Source: DASSTJ01 sp035707965
Lineage (GTDB): Bacteria; Actinomycetota; Actinomycetes; Actinomycetales; Angustibacteraceae
Assembly: GCA_035707965.1 (NCBI GenBank)
Contig: DASSTJ010000025.1
Coordinates: 1-12,717, forward strand
DNA length: 12,717 nucleotides
Direction of reading: 5' to 3'
Below the pieces are notes generated by a model, which saw nothing but the letters and a program-made list of their open reading frames with translations, had not been told where the DNA came from and searched no databases. Shown one piece after another: positions 1 through 6,863 of this stretch. The translations under genes and the position numbers were made by a program. How positions within the stretch are numbered: the first letter of the stretch is position 1; each line of letters starts with the position of its first letter.

Positions 1-1011
1 ACGAGCGCGCTTCACGACATCGTCGTCGGGATGAGCCTGCAGAACTTCGTCGTCCGCCCGCACCGCAAGGCGGTGGAGAGATTCGCGGACGCCGACGCCT
101 GGGCGCAGCTGACCCCCGCGGACACCGCGGCAGCCCTGCCCCTCGCCGGCCTGCCGTCGTCAGTGCGGGACGACGACGAAGATGCCAAGCGCTTCGACCT
201 GCTCATCCTGCGTCGCCAGCTCGCCCAGCTCGACGGCGACCTCGTGCTGGCCGAGCGGCTGCGCGAGAGCGTGCAGCGCATCGCCTCCGCGCTCCTGACC
301 AAGACGACGATCCCCAGCGTGGCCGAGCAGTCCGTGCTGCTGGAATCGGTCGCGGGCGACGAGTGGTGGGTCGACGTGACTTTGCCGATGCTCGAGGAGG
401 CGCGTCGCAAGCTGCGCGGCCTGGCGCGCTTCATCGAGAAGACGACCCGGAACCCGATGTACACGGACTTCGAGGACACCCTCGGCGAGGCCGTCGACGT
501 CGTCCTACCTCGCGTCAACCCCGGCACGAACTTCGAACGCTTCCGCGCCAAGGCTGAGGCGTACCTGCGGCAGCACCTCGACAACCTCGCCCTGCAGCGC
601 CTGCGCCGCAACAAGCAGCTCACGCCAGACGACCTGACGGAGCTCGAGCAGATGCTGGTGGCCGCTGGTGGCCAGGACGCCGACATCGCATGGGCGGCTC
701 AGCAAGGCGGCGGCTTGGGTCTCTTCGTGCGCCACCTGGTCGGTCTCGACCACTCCGCCGTCGTCGATGCCTTCGAGACGTACCTCGACGGCACCCGGTT
801 CTCTGCGCAGCAGATCCGCTTCGTCAGCCTCATCGTCGACGAGCTGACGAAGAACGGCGTGATGGAGCCGGACCGGCTCTTCGAGTCGCCCTACACCGAC
901 CACGCCCCCACCGGCCCGGACTACGTCTTCCCGAACGCCGACGTCGAGGTGATCGTCGGCAAGCTCCGGCACATCAAGCAGACCGCTGTCCCCGCAGCGA
1001 CCGCCTCATAG
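1..1011 (+). CDS. hsdR: Type I restriction endonuclease subunit R, C-terminal part (partial)
   Basis: The frame is open from base 1 and ends at TAG 1009-1011, so the N-terminal nuclease and helicase motor domains lie outside the window. The 336 visible residues resemble the C-terminal region of EcoEI-type HsdR, which joins the motor to the methylase/specificity subunits. Marks are a charged helical stretch containing EAKRFDLLILRRQLAQ, the segment DEWWVDVTLPMLEEAR, and a closing block with LFVRHLVGLDHS, QQIRFVSLIVDELTKNGVM and LFESPYTDHAPTGPD. In the family, HsdR hydrolyses ATP to translocate DNA and cuts unmodified DNA within the HsdRMS complex. The ATG at 31 is probably internal, because homologous-looking sequence (VVG before MSLQNF) continues upstream. 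hsdM and hsdS are not in the window and would be expected to the left. Family assignment is from recognition of the C-terminal pattern; catalytic motifs cannot be checked here. Confidence 0.85.
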   Translation, partial: TSALHDIVVGMSLQNFVVRPHRKAVERFADADAWAQLTPADTAAALPLAGLPSSVRDDDEDAKRFDLLILRRQLAQLDGDLVLAERLRESVQRIASALLTKTTIPSVAEQSVLLESVAGDEWWVDVTLPMLEEARRKLRGLARFIEKTTRNPMYTDFEDTLGEAVDVVLPRVNPGTNFERFRAKAEAYLRQHLDNLALQRLRRNKQLTPDDLTELEQMLVAAGGQDADIAWAAQQGGGLGLFVRHLVGLDHSAVVDAFETYLDGTRFSAQQIRFVSLIVDELTKNGVMEPDRLFESPYTDHAPTGPDYVFPNADVEVIVGKLRHIKQTAVPAATAS

Positions 1012-1071
1012 GATCAGGGCCGGAGCACGCCCCGGACGTCCGACCCGGCCACCCCTTCTCTGACCGAGGCG

Positions 1072-2553
1072 TCAGGGCGCGTAGGCCGTGAGCACCCCGG
1101 ACTCGTCGGCGATGAACAGCATGCCGTTCGCGAACACGGGCTGGGCGAACACCTTGCCGGGCGTCGTGATCGTGCGCAGCGGCGCGCCGGTCTGCGAGTT
1201 GAAGAGCGACACACCTGGCTGGTCCGACCCGAGACAGCCGTAGAGCGGGACTGCGAGCACGTGCGTCGTCGCGTTCAGCGTCGGCGAACCGTTCGGCAGG
1301 CACGTCAGCGGCTGCTCCCAGCGGATGGCCCCGGTGGCCGGGTCCAGCGCTCGCACCGAGCCCTGCACCGCGACCCCGTTGACCGTCGTCTGGTTGCCCG
1401 CCACGAAGAGCGTGCCGCCCGGGCCGTCGTAGGCAGCGGACGTGATGCACGCGCCGACACCCGTGCCGCCGGTGTTGCCGACGCGACGCTGCCAGACCGG
1501 GCCCGCGGCAAGGCTGGTGCGACGCCAGGCGTAGTAGATGCCGTTCTTGTTGCAGGCACCGATCATGTCGGTCGCGACACCGCCGATCGTCGCAGAGAAG
1601 AACGTCGGCGAGCTGCCGAAGTCCAAGTCGTCGGCGATGGGCGTGCTCGTCGTCCACTTCTCCTGCTTCGCCATCGTGCTCGCCGAGAGCCGCACGATCG
1701 AGAAGGCGTCGTAGACCCGCGTCTCGGCGGGGTCGGGGTTACCGGTCGTGACCCAGACCGAGGTGCCGTCCCCGGCCATGCTGCTCCAGACGCTGGGGCC
1801 CACGTGCCCGCTCGGCACGGCGTACCAGGTCTTCAGCTTCTTGCCCGTCTGCTGGTTGACCTGCACAACGCCGCCGCGCACCTTGTCGTCGTCGCAGTTG
1901 GCCGCGAGGCCCAGGTAGATGCGGCCGCCCACGACCGTGGGCGAGGACCAGTTGTACCAACGCGCCTCGCCGTCGGCCGTCGCCGGGCCGATGGCAACAC
2001 GCCAGCGGCGCGCACCGGTCGTCGCGTTCAGGGCATACAGGTAGTGGGCTCCGACGGCGTACACGGTGGTGGCACCGGTGCCCGGGTCGGGAGCAACCGT
2101 CGCCGTCCCCGTGATGCCCTTGGCGGAGCACACCGTGCTGCTGCCCCAGTCGAGCTGCTTGCTCCAGACGACGTTGCCGGTCGCCACGTCGAGGGCGTAC
2201 TCGATGCCGGTGCGCGCGCCGATGTAGACCCTGCCGTTCGCAACGGTCGGGCTCGCGTCGAACCGCGGCCCGGGCGCCCCCGTCTGCCGAGGCGGTCCGG
2301 CGCGGAACGTCCATACGGGATGCAGCGACGCCACCGAGGCCGTCGTGATGGCGGTGTCGCCGAACGCCGCGGAGCTGTGCGCCGGCCCGTGCTCGTACGC
2401 CGTCCAGTCGGTGGAGGCCGCGGCGTCCGCCGCACCACCACTCGGGACGACGGCCGCCGCGCTCGCGAGAACCGCGACCACGACCGCCGCTCGCCGTGCC
2501 ACGGACCGCGTCCGCCTCGCTCGACTGCCCAGGCTGCTGCTCGACGTCGTCAT
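1072..2553 (-). CDS. Secreted PQQ-type beta-propeller repeat protein
   Basis: This encodes 493 residues. The ATG at 2553-2551 was chosen because AAGGGA lies 8 bases upstream and an export signal follows at once: a basic N-terminus (RARRTRSVARR, about 11-21), a hydrophobic stretch (22-36) and Ala-rich cleavage sites near 41-47. Longer upstream readings add non-signal sequence. The mature part carries PQQ-propeller blades: SPTV.NGRVYIG near 101-112, ALDVATGNVVW near 120-130, ALNATTGARRW near 174-184, SPTVVGGRIYLG near 204-215, DFGSSPTFF near 311-319 and ALDPATGAIRW near 402-412. The DFGSSP block and the blade spacing recall polyvinyl-alcohol-dehydrogenase-like quinoproteins, but I see no residue set that proves PQQ binding. 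It could equally be a non-enzymatic propeller. Six Cys (142, 220, 334, 369, 418, 440) suit disulfides outside the cell. It is divergent from another secreted protein and converges on hsdR with a 60-bp gap. Confidence 0.85.
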   Translation of the reverse strand: MTTSSSSLGSRARRTRSVARRAAVVVAVLASAAAVVPSGGAADAAASTDWTAYEHGPAHSSAAFGDTAITTASVASLHPVWTFRAGPPRQTGAPGPRFDASPTVANGRVYIGARTGIEYALDVATGNVVWSKQLDWGSSTVCSAKGITGTATVAPDPGTGATTVYAVGAHYLYALNATTGARRWRVAIGPATADGEARWYNWSSPTVVGGRIYLGLAANCDDDKVRGGVVQVNQQTGKKLKTWYAVPSGHVGPSVWSSMAGDGTSVWVTTGNPDPAETRVYDAFSIVRLSASTMAKQEKWTTSTPIADDLDFGSSPTFFSATIGGVATDMIGACNKNGIYYAWRRTSLAAGPVWQRRVGNTGGTGVGACITSAAYDGPGGTLFVAGNQTTVNGVAVQGSVRALDPATGAIRWEQPLTCLPNGSPTLNATTHVLAVPLYGCLGSDQPGVSLFNSQTGAPLRTITTPGKVFAQPVFANGMLFIADESGVLTAYAP

Positions 2554-2732
2554 GTCGGACGTCCCTTCACCGCGATCGTCCTGTGAGCGGCGCCCAGCAT
2601 GGCACCGTCGAGTCCGACATGAGCGGCAGTTCACCCAAATCGGGATGTGCGCACACCGACGGTGACCGTCCTCTTTGTCACCTTGCTCCGTCGCCTGATA
2701 CGGGAGGATATTCGGGCGCCGAGGTGAGCCCC
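2554..2732. promoter_or_regulatory. Divergent intergenic region between two exported-protein genes
   Basis: This 179-bp gap has no convincing gene and must hold the promoters of both flanking genes. For the rightward gene, possible sigma-70-like pairs are TTGTCA (2675-2680) with GATACG (2697-2702, 16-bp spacer), or TTGCTC (2683-2688) with GATATT (2707-2712, 18-bp spacer). Neither is a strong match. The Shine-Dalgarno GAGGTGAG (2721-2728) serves the rightward gene and AAGGGA (minus strand, near 2562-2567) the leftward one. The spot is less GC-rich than the flanking coding DNA. Promoter calls are inference. Confidence 0.4.
2658..2670. promoter_or_regulatory. Perfect 6-1-6 inverted repeat, possible operator
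   Basis: GACGGT-G-ACCGTC is a perfect inverted repeat with a single central base, just upstream of the candidate -35 of the rightward secreted-protein gene. Its place in the only gap between two divergent exported-protein genes would suit a shared operator. Short perfect palindromes are common in DNA this GC-rich, so function is inference only. Confidence 0.3.
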
Positions 2733-3530
2733 ATGAAGCGTCGTACGTCCCTCGCCGCGATCGTCGGAGTGCTGGCGATCCTGCTGGGTGTCGCTGTCGC
2801 GCCACCAGCCCTCGCCACCGTGCCTCCCGCCTCGGTGCAGGTGCTGGCACCCGGTCAGATCGGGCAGCACGAGTCGGCCATCGTGCCGTTGCAGGTGCGG
2901 TGTCGTGTCGGTCTCGAGTCGCGCAACCTCGTCGTGACCGTGACGCAGGATGTTCCGGACGGGACCGCAACAGGGAGCGCCACGGTCCGAGACCCTCTGC
3001 GCTGCAACGGGACCTGGCACACCCTCAGCGTCGAGCTCGGGATCGACGCCACCGCCACCGCTGACTTCGAACCCGGCCAGGCTAAAGTGACGGCGCGTCT
3101 CACCGTCCGCAACCCGGCAACGGGCGGAACGCCTGCCGCGGGCACGGACACGCGGTTCATCAAGCTGCTGGCCCCAGCCGAGGCGGAGCTGGGCACGGCG
3201 CCCATCCGCCACGGCAGCGGGGGCGTGGCACGGGTTCCGGTCCGCATCCGGTGCCAGATCCCGTGGCTGCCGGTCGAGCTCATCGTCGAGGTGGCGCAGA
3301 ACGACGGCTTCCTCCACGGCCAGACGATCATCTCGTCAGGCGACACCCGTCTGGTGTGCGACGGCGAGTGGCACCGCGTCCTCGTCTACGTCGGCCCGGA
3401 CACCGCGGGCGACAAGTTCTTCACCGGCCCGGCCCAGGTGACCGTCTTCTTCGACATCGAGGATCCGGTGAACTTCGAGCCGGAGCAGGCGTCGCTCTCC
3501 ATCCTCACCGAGATCGTCGACGACGACTAG
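2733..3530 (+). CDS. Secreted protein with two tandem beta-sandwich-like repeats, unknown function
   Basis: This encodes 265 residues. ATG 2733 follows GAGGTGAG with a 4-base gap and opens a clear signal peptide: KRR at 2-4, hydrophobic 7-22, and APPALA-T ending about residue 28. The rest is an internal duplication. Repeat 1 (about 48-128) reads VPLQVRC(57)..LRC(91)NGTWH..GQAKVTARLTV. Repeat 2 (about 164-245) reads VPVRIRC(174)..LVC(209)DGEWH..GPAQVTVFFDI. Each repeat holds exactly two Cys, 34 or 35 residues apart, and these are the only Cys in the protein. The alternating beta pattern and paired Cys suggest two disulfide-closed, Ig-like extracellular domains. I do not recognise the family with certainty; the C..CDG.WH pattern faintly recalls secreted actinobacterial domains such as DUF6299. 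No catalytic motif is visible. It ends 13 bp from the convergent response regulator gene. Confidence 0.8.
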   Translation: MKRRTSLAAIVGVLAILLGVAVAPPALATVPPASVQVLAPGQIGQHESAIVPLQVRCRVGLESRNLVVTVTQDVPDGTATGSATVRDPLRCNGTWHTLSVELGIDATATADFEPGQAKVTARLTVRNPATGGTPAAGTDTRFIKLLAPAEAELGTAPIRHGSGGVARVPVRIRCQIPWLPVELIVEVAQNDGFLHGQTIISSGDTRLVCDGEWHRVLVYVGPDTAGDKFFTGPAQVTVFFDIEDPVNFEPEQASLSILTEIVDDD

Positions 3531-3543
3531 CACCGGCTGCCGG

Positions 3544-4200
3544 CTAGCCCCTGGCTCGGACCAGACCGGACTCGTATGCCAGCACGACCAGCTGCACCCT
3601 GTCCCGCAGGTGCAGCTTCGCGACGGTCCTAGCGACATGGGTCTTCACCGTGGCCTCCGCGAGGAACAGCTCAGCGGCGATCTCGGAGTTCGAGCGGCCG
3701 GCCGCGACCAGCGCCATCACCTCGACCTCACGCTCGGTCAGCACTGCGAGTGCCGCCGGGCGGCCGTCCACCTGAGGTGGCCCCTGGCAGTAGGTCTCGA
3801 CCAGTCGACGGGTGATGGCCGGTGCGACCAGCGTCTCTCCCTCGACCACGGCGCGGACGGCGCTGGTGAGCTGCCGGCGGTGCAGGTCCTTCAGCAGGAA
3901 CGCGCTGGCACCGGCGCGCAACGCCTCGTACACGTACTCGTTGCGGTCGAAGGTGGTCAGCACGATCACCTTGGGTGCGTCCGGACGGTCGCACAGCCGT
4001 CGGGTCGCCTCGACGCCGTCCATGACCGGCATCTGGATATCCATCAGGACGACATCCGGATGCGTCTGCTCGACCACACGGAGGGCGTCCTGCCCGTCTC
4101 CCGCCTCACCGACGACCTCGATGCCGTCCTCGAGCTCGGCGATCGCGCACAGCCCGTCACGCACCAGCGTCTCGTCGTCGACGACAACCACCCGGATCAC
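3544..4200 (-). CDS. NarL/FixJ-family response regulator
   Basis: This encodes 218 residues starting with GTG at 4200-4198, which overlaps the kinase stop TGA by 4 bp (GTGA). Such overlap implies translational coupling. The receiver domain (about 1-120) has the acidic pair D8/D9, phospho-acceptor D54 in VVLMDIQMP, T82 and K104 (FLLKD). A LuxR-type helix-turn-helix follows at about 154-212: LTEREVEVMALVAAGRSNSE, then LAEATVKTHVARTVAKL. Family members bind DNA as dimers after phosphorylation by the partner kinase. All key receiver residues are present, so the protein should be active. Targets cannot be read from the sequence; the adjacent secreted-protein genes are plausible. It resembles the general actinobacterial DesR/LiaR-like group more than DosR. 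Confidence 0.93.
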   Translation of the reverse strand: MIRVVVVDDETLVRDGLCAIAELEDGIEVVGEAGDGQDALRVVEQTHPDVVLMDIQMPVMDGVEATRRLCDRPDAPKVIVLTTFDRNEYVYEALRAGASAFLLKDLHRRQLTSAVRAVVEGETLVAPAITRRLVETYCQGPPQVDGRPAALAVLTEREVEVMALVAAGRSNSEIAAELFLAEATVKTHVARTVAKLHLRDRVQLVVLAYESGLVRARG

Positions 4201-5369
4201 GCGCGAACCTCGGGGAGCGGAAACACCGCGCGGACGCGGTAGCCACCGGTGTCGAGTCCTCCGGCTTCGAGCGCGCCGCCGTAGAGGTCGACCCTCGAGG
4301 CCATGCCGCGCAGCCCCCTGCCCGGCTCGGCTCCCGACGCGCCTGTGCCGTGGTCGCTCACCTCGACCGTCAGCCGGTCAACGGCCACGTCCACCACCAC
4401 CTCCGCGACGGCCGGACGTGCATGCCGCACCACGTTCGTCAGCGCCTCCTGCACGACCCGGTAGACCGTCAGACCCAAGCCCGCGCTGACAACCGCGTCC
4501 CCGCGAACGCGCAGCTCGATCGGGACGCCCGCACTGCTCACCTTCGCCACCAGCTCAGGCAGATCCGAGAGCCCGGGCTGTGGGGTGCGACACTCGGATG
4601 CCCCATCCATGACCTGAACCAGACGTCGCGACTCCGCGAGAGTCTCTCGGGCCGTCTGCTCCAGGGACGCCAATCGCCGCCGCGCCGCGTCGAGATCGCC
4701 CTTCTCCACCGTGCCGTCGACCGCGACGAGCTGCAGCACCATCAGGCTCAGCCCGTGCCCGACGATGTCGTGCAGCTCACCAGCCAGCCGGCGGCGTTCC
4801 GCCTCCACCAGCCGCCGGTCCTCGTCGACGCGGCTGGCTTCGACCAGCTCGGCTCGCCGGGCAGCTTCACGGATCTCGCTCGCCCTGGCGCGCAGGACCA
4901 CACCGAGGAAGCCGACCCCGACGACGACCGCCCAGATCACCACCGTCGGACCGTCGAGGGTGAACTGCGGATCGCGGTACTCGTGCACGACGAGATGCAC
5001 CACGACGAGCCCCAGCCCCACCAGGAACTTCGGAGTCTCAGCGTGACGGCCGACAGCGAAGAACGCGACGACCGGCGGGAGCAGCGTGCCCAGCCCGTCG
5101 GGGGCGCCGTAGGCGAGGTAGTCGACGCTGAGCACGAGCACGACCACCGACAGGACGCTCAACGGCGCCAACCGGCGCCAGAGCAACACCAGCGAGGAGG
5201 TCAGGTAGACCACACACACGACCGGACGGGGCCCGACCAGGTCGGAGAGCCGGGCCGCCGGAAACCACACCTCCTGCTGACCGACCAAGGCGACGACCAG
5301 CACGATCGCGACGTCGACCGGGGTGAACCGTGAGGACGCCCGCCATCCCGCGCGGACCACAACCGTCAT
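4197..5369 (-). CDS. Membrane sensor histidine kinase (HisKA_3 type), partner of the adjacent regulator
   Basis: From the ATG at 5369-5367 this gives 390 residues. There are several hydrophobic segments in about 17-160, a short linker helix (about 158-190), a HisKA_3 dimerisation domain with ELHDIVGHGLSLMVLQ (phospho-acceptor H200), and an HATPase_c domain with the N box QEALTNVVRHA (N312), DHGTG (339-343) and GRGLRGM (350-356). It phosphorylates the NarL-type regulator whose start codon overlaps its stop. There is no PAS, GAF or large extracellular domain, so the signal is probably sensed in or at the membrane, as in cell-envelope-stress kinases. The start is uncertain: the frame continues upstream to ATG 5429 and GTG 5516 and none has a strong Shine-Dalgarno. 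I prefer 5369 because TPVDVAIVLVVAL, the first membrane segment, then sits near the N-terminus as is usual in the family. Confidence 0.88.
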   Translation of the reverse strand: MTVVVRAGWRASSRFTPVDVAIVLVVALVGQQEVWFPAARLSDLVGPRPVVCVVYLTSSLVLLWRRLAPLSVLSVVVLVLSVDYLAYGAPDGLGTLLPPVVAFFAVGRHAETPKFLVGLGLVVVHLVVHEYRDPQFTLDGPTVVIWAVVVGVGFLGVVLRARASEIREAARRAELVEASRVDEDRRLVEAERRRLAGELHDIVGHGLSLMVLQLVAVDGTVEKGDLDAARRRLASLEQTARETLAESRRLVQVMDGASECRTPQPGLSDLPELVAKVSSAGVPIELRVRGDAVVSAGLGLTVYRVVQEALTNVVRHARPAVAEVVVDVAVDRLTVEVSDHGTGASGAEPGRGLRGMASRVDLYGGALEAGGLDTGGYRVRAVFPLPEVRA

Positions 5370-5566
5370 CACCACAAGGTAGGCGCGTGGCCCGACCCGC
5401 ACGTCATTCCGGCGAAGTCTCGTCGTCATCCCCACGATGTACGTCGGTGCGCTCCACGACAGCGGGCGAAGCACCGCAGGACGACAGCTCAGGGCTCGTA
5501 GGGCGACGACGGCCACTCACCTGCGTTCGTACGGTCGGCGAAGCCTCTTCCACCCAGGAGCCCGTC
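5370..5566. promoter_or_regulatory. Divergent gap between histidine kinase and DUF998 gene
   Basis: About 197 bp separate the preferred kinase start from the DUF998 start; less if the kinase begins at 5429 or 5516. It must contain leftward and rightward promoters. I see no convincing -10/-35 pair, operator or structured RNA. The only clear signal is AGGAG (5556-5560), the ribosome binding site of the rightward gene. Confidence 0.3.
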
Positions 5567-6214
5567 ATGCCCGTCTCGACTCGTACGCTCGCCCTCACCA
5601 GCGCCACGTCGCTGTCGGCTTTCGCAGCAGTGGTCGTCCTGCTCAACCTCGTCCAGCACTCCGACTACTCGGCGCGCTCCCAGGCCATGAGCGAGCTCGC
5701 CCTAGGCCGCGGCGGTGGCCTGATGCTCGTGGCCTTCGTCCTGATGGGAGCAGGCACGTTCGCCCTCGCGGTCGTGCTTCGACGCGAGCTGCCCCACGCG
5801 ACGATCGCCCCCGTCGTCCTGGCTGTTGCCGCCCTGCTCGACGTCGTCTCGGCGTTCTTCCACACCAACCGCACGGGCGAGCCGGCGACGACGACCTCGA
5901 CGATCCACCAGATCGCGGGGATCAGCACGTTCGTGCTGGTGATGGTGGCGATCGTCGCCACCGTTCGTCACCTTCGCCGCAGTCCGCGATGGTCCCCTTA
6001 CACGGTTCCCACCGTCTGCTGGTCGCTGGTGTGCATCGCCGCCTTCTTCCTCATCCCCGTCCTCGGTGACGCGTCCTTCGGGCTCGCGCAACGCATCTTC
6101 GTCGCCACGTGGCTGAGCTGGATGATCACCGCTGCGCTCGTGGCCTCGCGCCTCAACGACCGTCGGGCGCTGTCGGAGATGGCACGGACGACGGCGGACC
6201 GGGCTCGCGCATAG
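5567..6214 (+). CDS. DUF998-family integral membrane protein
   Basis: This encodes 215 residues. ATG 5567 is preceded by AGGAG with a 6-base gap, which decides this start over the longer open frame. Six hydrophobic segments are visible at about 8-28, 50-72, 78-98, 112-134, 142-165 and 170-194. The arrangement FFHTN....GEPATTTSTIHQIAG between helices 3 and 4, with a polar loop leading to a conserved His, fits the DUF998 pattern. The C-terminus is a short basic cytosolic tail. Family function is unknown. It is transcribed away from the two-component kinase and could be a target of it, but nothing in the sequence proves this. It converges on the next minus-strand gene with a 33-bp gap and no obvious terminator. 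Confidence 0.82.
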   Translation: MPVSTRTLALTSATSLSAFAAVVVLLNLVQHSDYSARSQAMSELALGRGGGLMLVAFVLMGAGTFALAVVLRRELPHATIAPVVLAVAALLDVVSAFFHTNRTGEPATTTSTIHQIAGISTFVLVMVAIVATVRHLRRSPRWSPYTVPTVCWSLVCIAAFFLIPVLGDASFGLAQRIFVATWLSWMITAALVASRLNDRRALSEMARTTADRARA

Positions 6215-6247
6215 GAGCGCCCAGCGCCCCCGTCCGCTGTACCTGCA

Positions 6248-6766
6248 CTAGGCCGCGCCCGGACCTTGAGCCCGAACCTCACGCACCTTCTGCATCGCGT
6301 CGCGCAGCTCCGCGAGCCAGCTGTCGGCGTTGTCGCCGACGAGCCGCACGCACCACGCAAGGGCGTGCGCGCGCGAACGCGCGACGCCTGCCTCGACGAG
6401 CGTGTCGAGCACCTGACGCTCCGGCTGGCGCAGCCGCGTCATCACCGGGACGGCCAGGTGCGTGAACAGGTGCGTCTCGCCCTCCACCCGCACCCCCCAC
6501 GCCACCTTGCGCCCGAACCGATGCTCGGTCTCACGAGCGATCGACATGCGCAGGTCGCGCGTGTCCTCACGCCAGCGCTGCACCCGGCCGGCCACCGCCT
6601 CGGCACGTTCCACGTCGGTCGCCCCCTCAGCGAGCGGGGGCGTCGTCAGTGCGAGGACGACGGTGATCTCCTCGCGGTCGACGGTGACCTCAGGGTCGCC
6701 GTCCTGCACCCATTCCTGCGGCAGGCGCCCGGTGAACCAGGCGCGTACCTCGGCTGCTGTTGTCAT
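6248..6766 (-). CDS. Conserved actinobacterial protein of unknown function (172 aa)
   Basis: This encodes 172 residues. The ATG at 6766-6764 starts MTTAAEVRAWFTGRLP, a beginning I recognise as typical of a widespread uncharacterised actinobacterial family. Other landmarks are DPEVTVDREEITVVLAL (a beta-rich N-terminal half), ARETEHRFGRKVAWGV near the middle, and VMTRLRQPERQVLDTLVEAG followed by an Arg-rich helical part. The C-terminal half (about 108-165) has the look of a ribbon-helix-helix-like or helical regulator dimer, but that is inference. There are no membrane segments or catalytic motif. No Shine-Dalgarno precedes the start; an AT-rich stretch abuts it, so the mRNA may be leaderless. 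It lies 77 bp downstream of the flavodoxin stop on the same strand, so it may have its own promoter or be read through from the stress-protein operon. Confidence 0.8.
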   Translation of the reverse strand: MTTAAEVRAWFTGRLPQEWVQDGDPEVTVDREEITVVLALTTPPLAEGATDVERAEAVAGRVQRWREDTRDLRMSIARETEHRFGRKVAWGVRVEGETHLFTHLAVPVMTRLRQPERQVLDTLVEAGVARSRAHALAWCVRLVGDNADSWLAELRDAMQKVREVRAQGPGAA

Positions 6767-6780
6767 GTAAGAATGATTAC
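6767..6780 (-). promoter_or_regulatory. AT-rich inverted repeat touching the start codon; possible leaderless promoter or operator
   Basis: On the minus strand GTAATCATTCTTAC runs straight into ATG. It stands out as AT-rich against high-GC surroundings and contains a 4-6-4 inverted repeat (GTAA...TTAC). With no Shine-Dalgarno, a -10-like element about 7-12 bases before the ATG would fit a leaderless transcript; TAATCAT is a loose match. Alternatively it is a binding site for a repressor, perhaps the gene's own product. Only the composition and symmetry are seen directly. Confidence 0.35.
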
Positions 6781-6830
6781 TCGGCTACACCCCGTCCGCC
6801 AGAGGTGTTCGCCCTAGGCGTGAAGGCCTC

Positions 6831-6863
6831 GCTCATGATGGGCTCATGGTGGGCTCATGGTCG
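6831..6863. repeat. Three tandem 11-bp repeats across the flavodoxin stop codon
   Basis: GCTCATGATGG, GCTCATGGTGG and GCTCATGGTCG follow each other without gap at 6831, 6842 and 6853. The flavodoxin stop (minus-strand TGA, 6846-6844) lies in the middle copy. Because 11 is not a multiple of 3, gain or loss of a copy on the coding side would change the reading frame of the last few residues. Copies differ by one or two bases. Confidence 0.7.

Noticed and set aside
1018..1050. Possible terminator hairpin (GGCCGG...CCGGCC) between hsdR and the propeller gene
   Set aside because: The 6-bp stem encloses a 21-base interior and there is no T-run on either side, so it does not support an intrinsic terminator.
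1261..2586. A 441-codon plus-strand open frame opposite the PQQ propeller gene
   Set aside because: It is antisense to a gene with clear blade repeats and a signal peptide; Arg-rich composition marks a GC shadow.
3544..5369. The local two-component pair as the DosRS system that reads the box at 8406
   Set aside because: The kinase has membrane helices and no GAF/heme sensor domain, and the regulator resembles the general NarL/DesR group rather than DosR.
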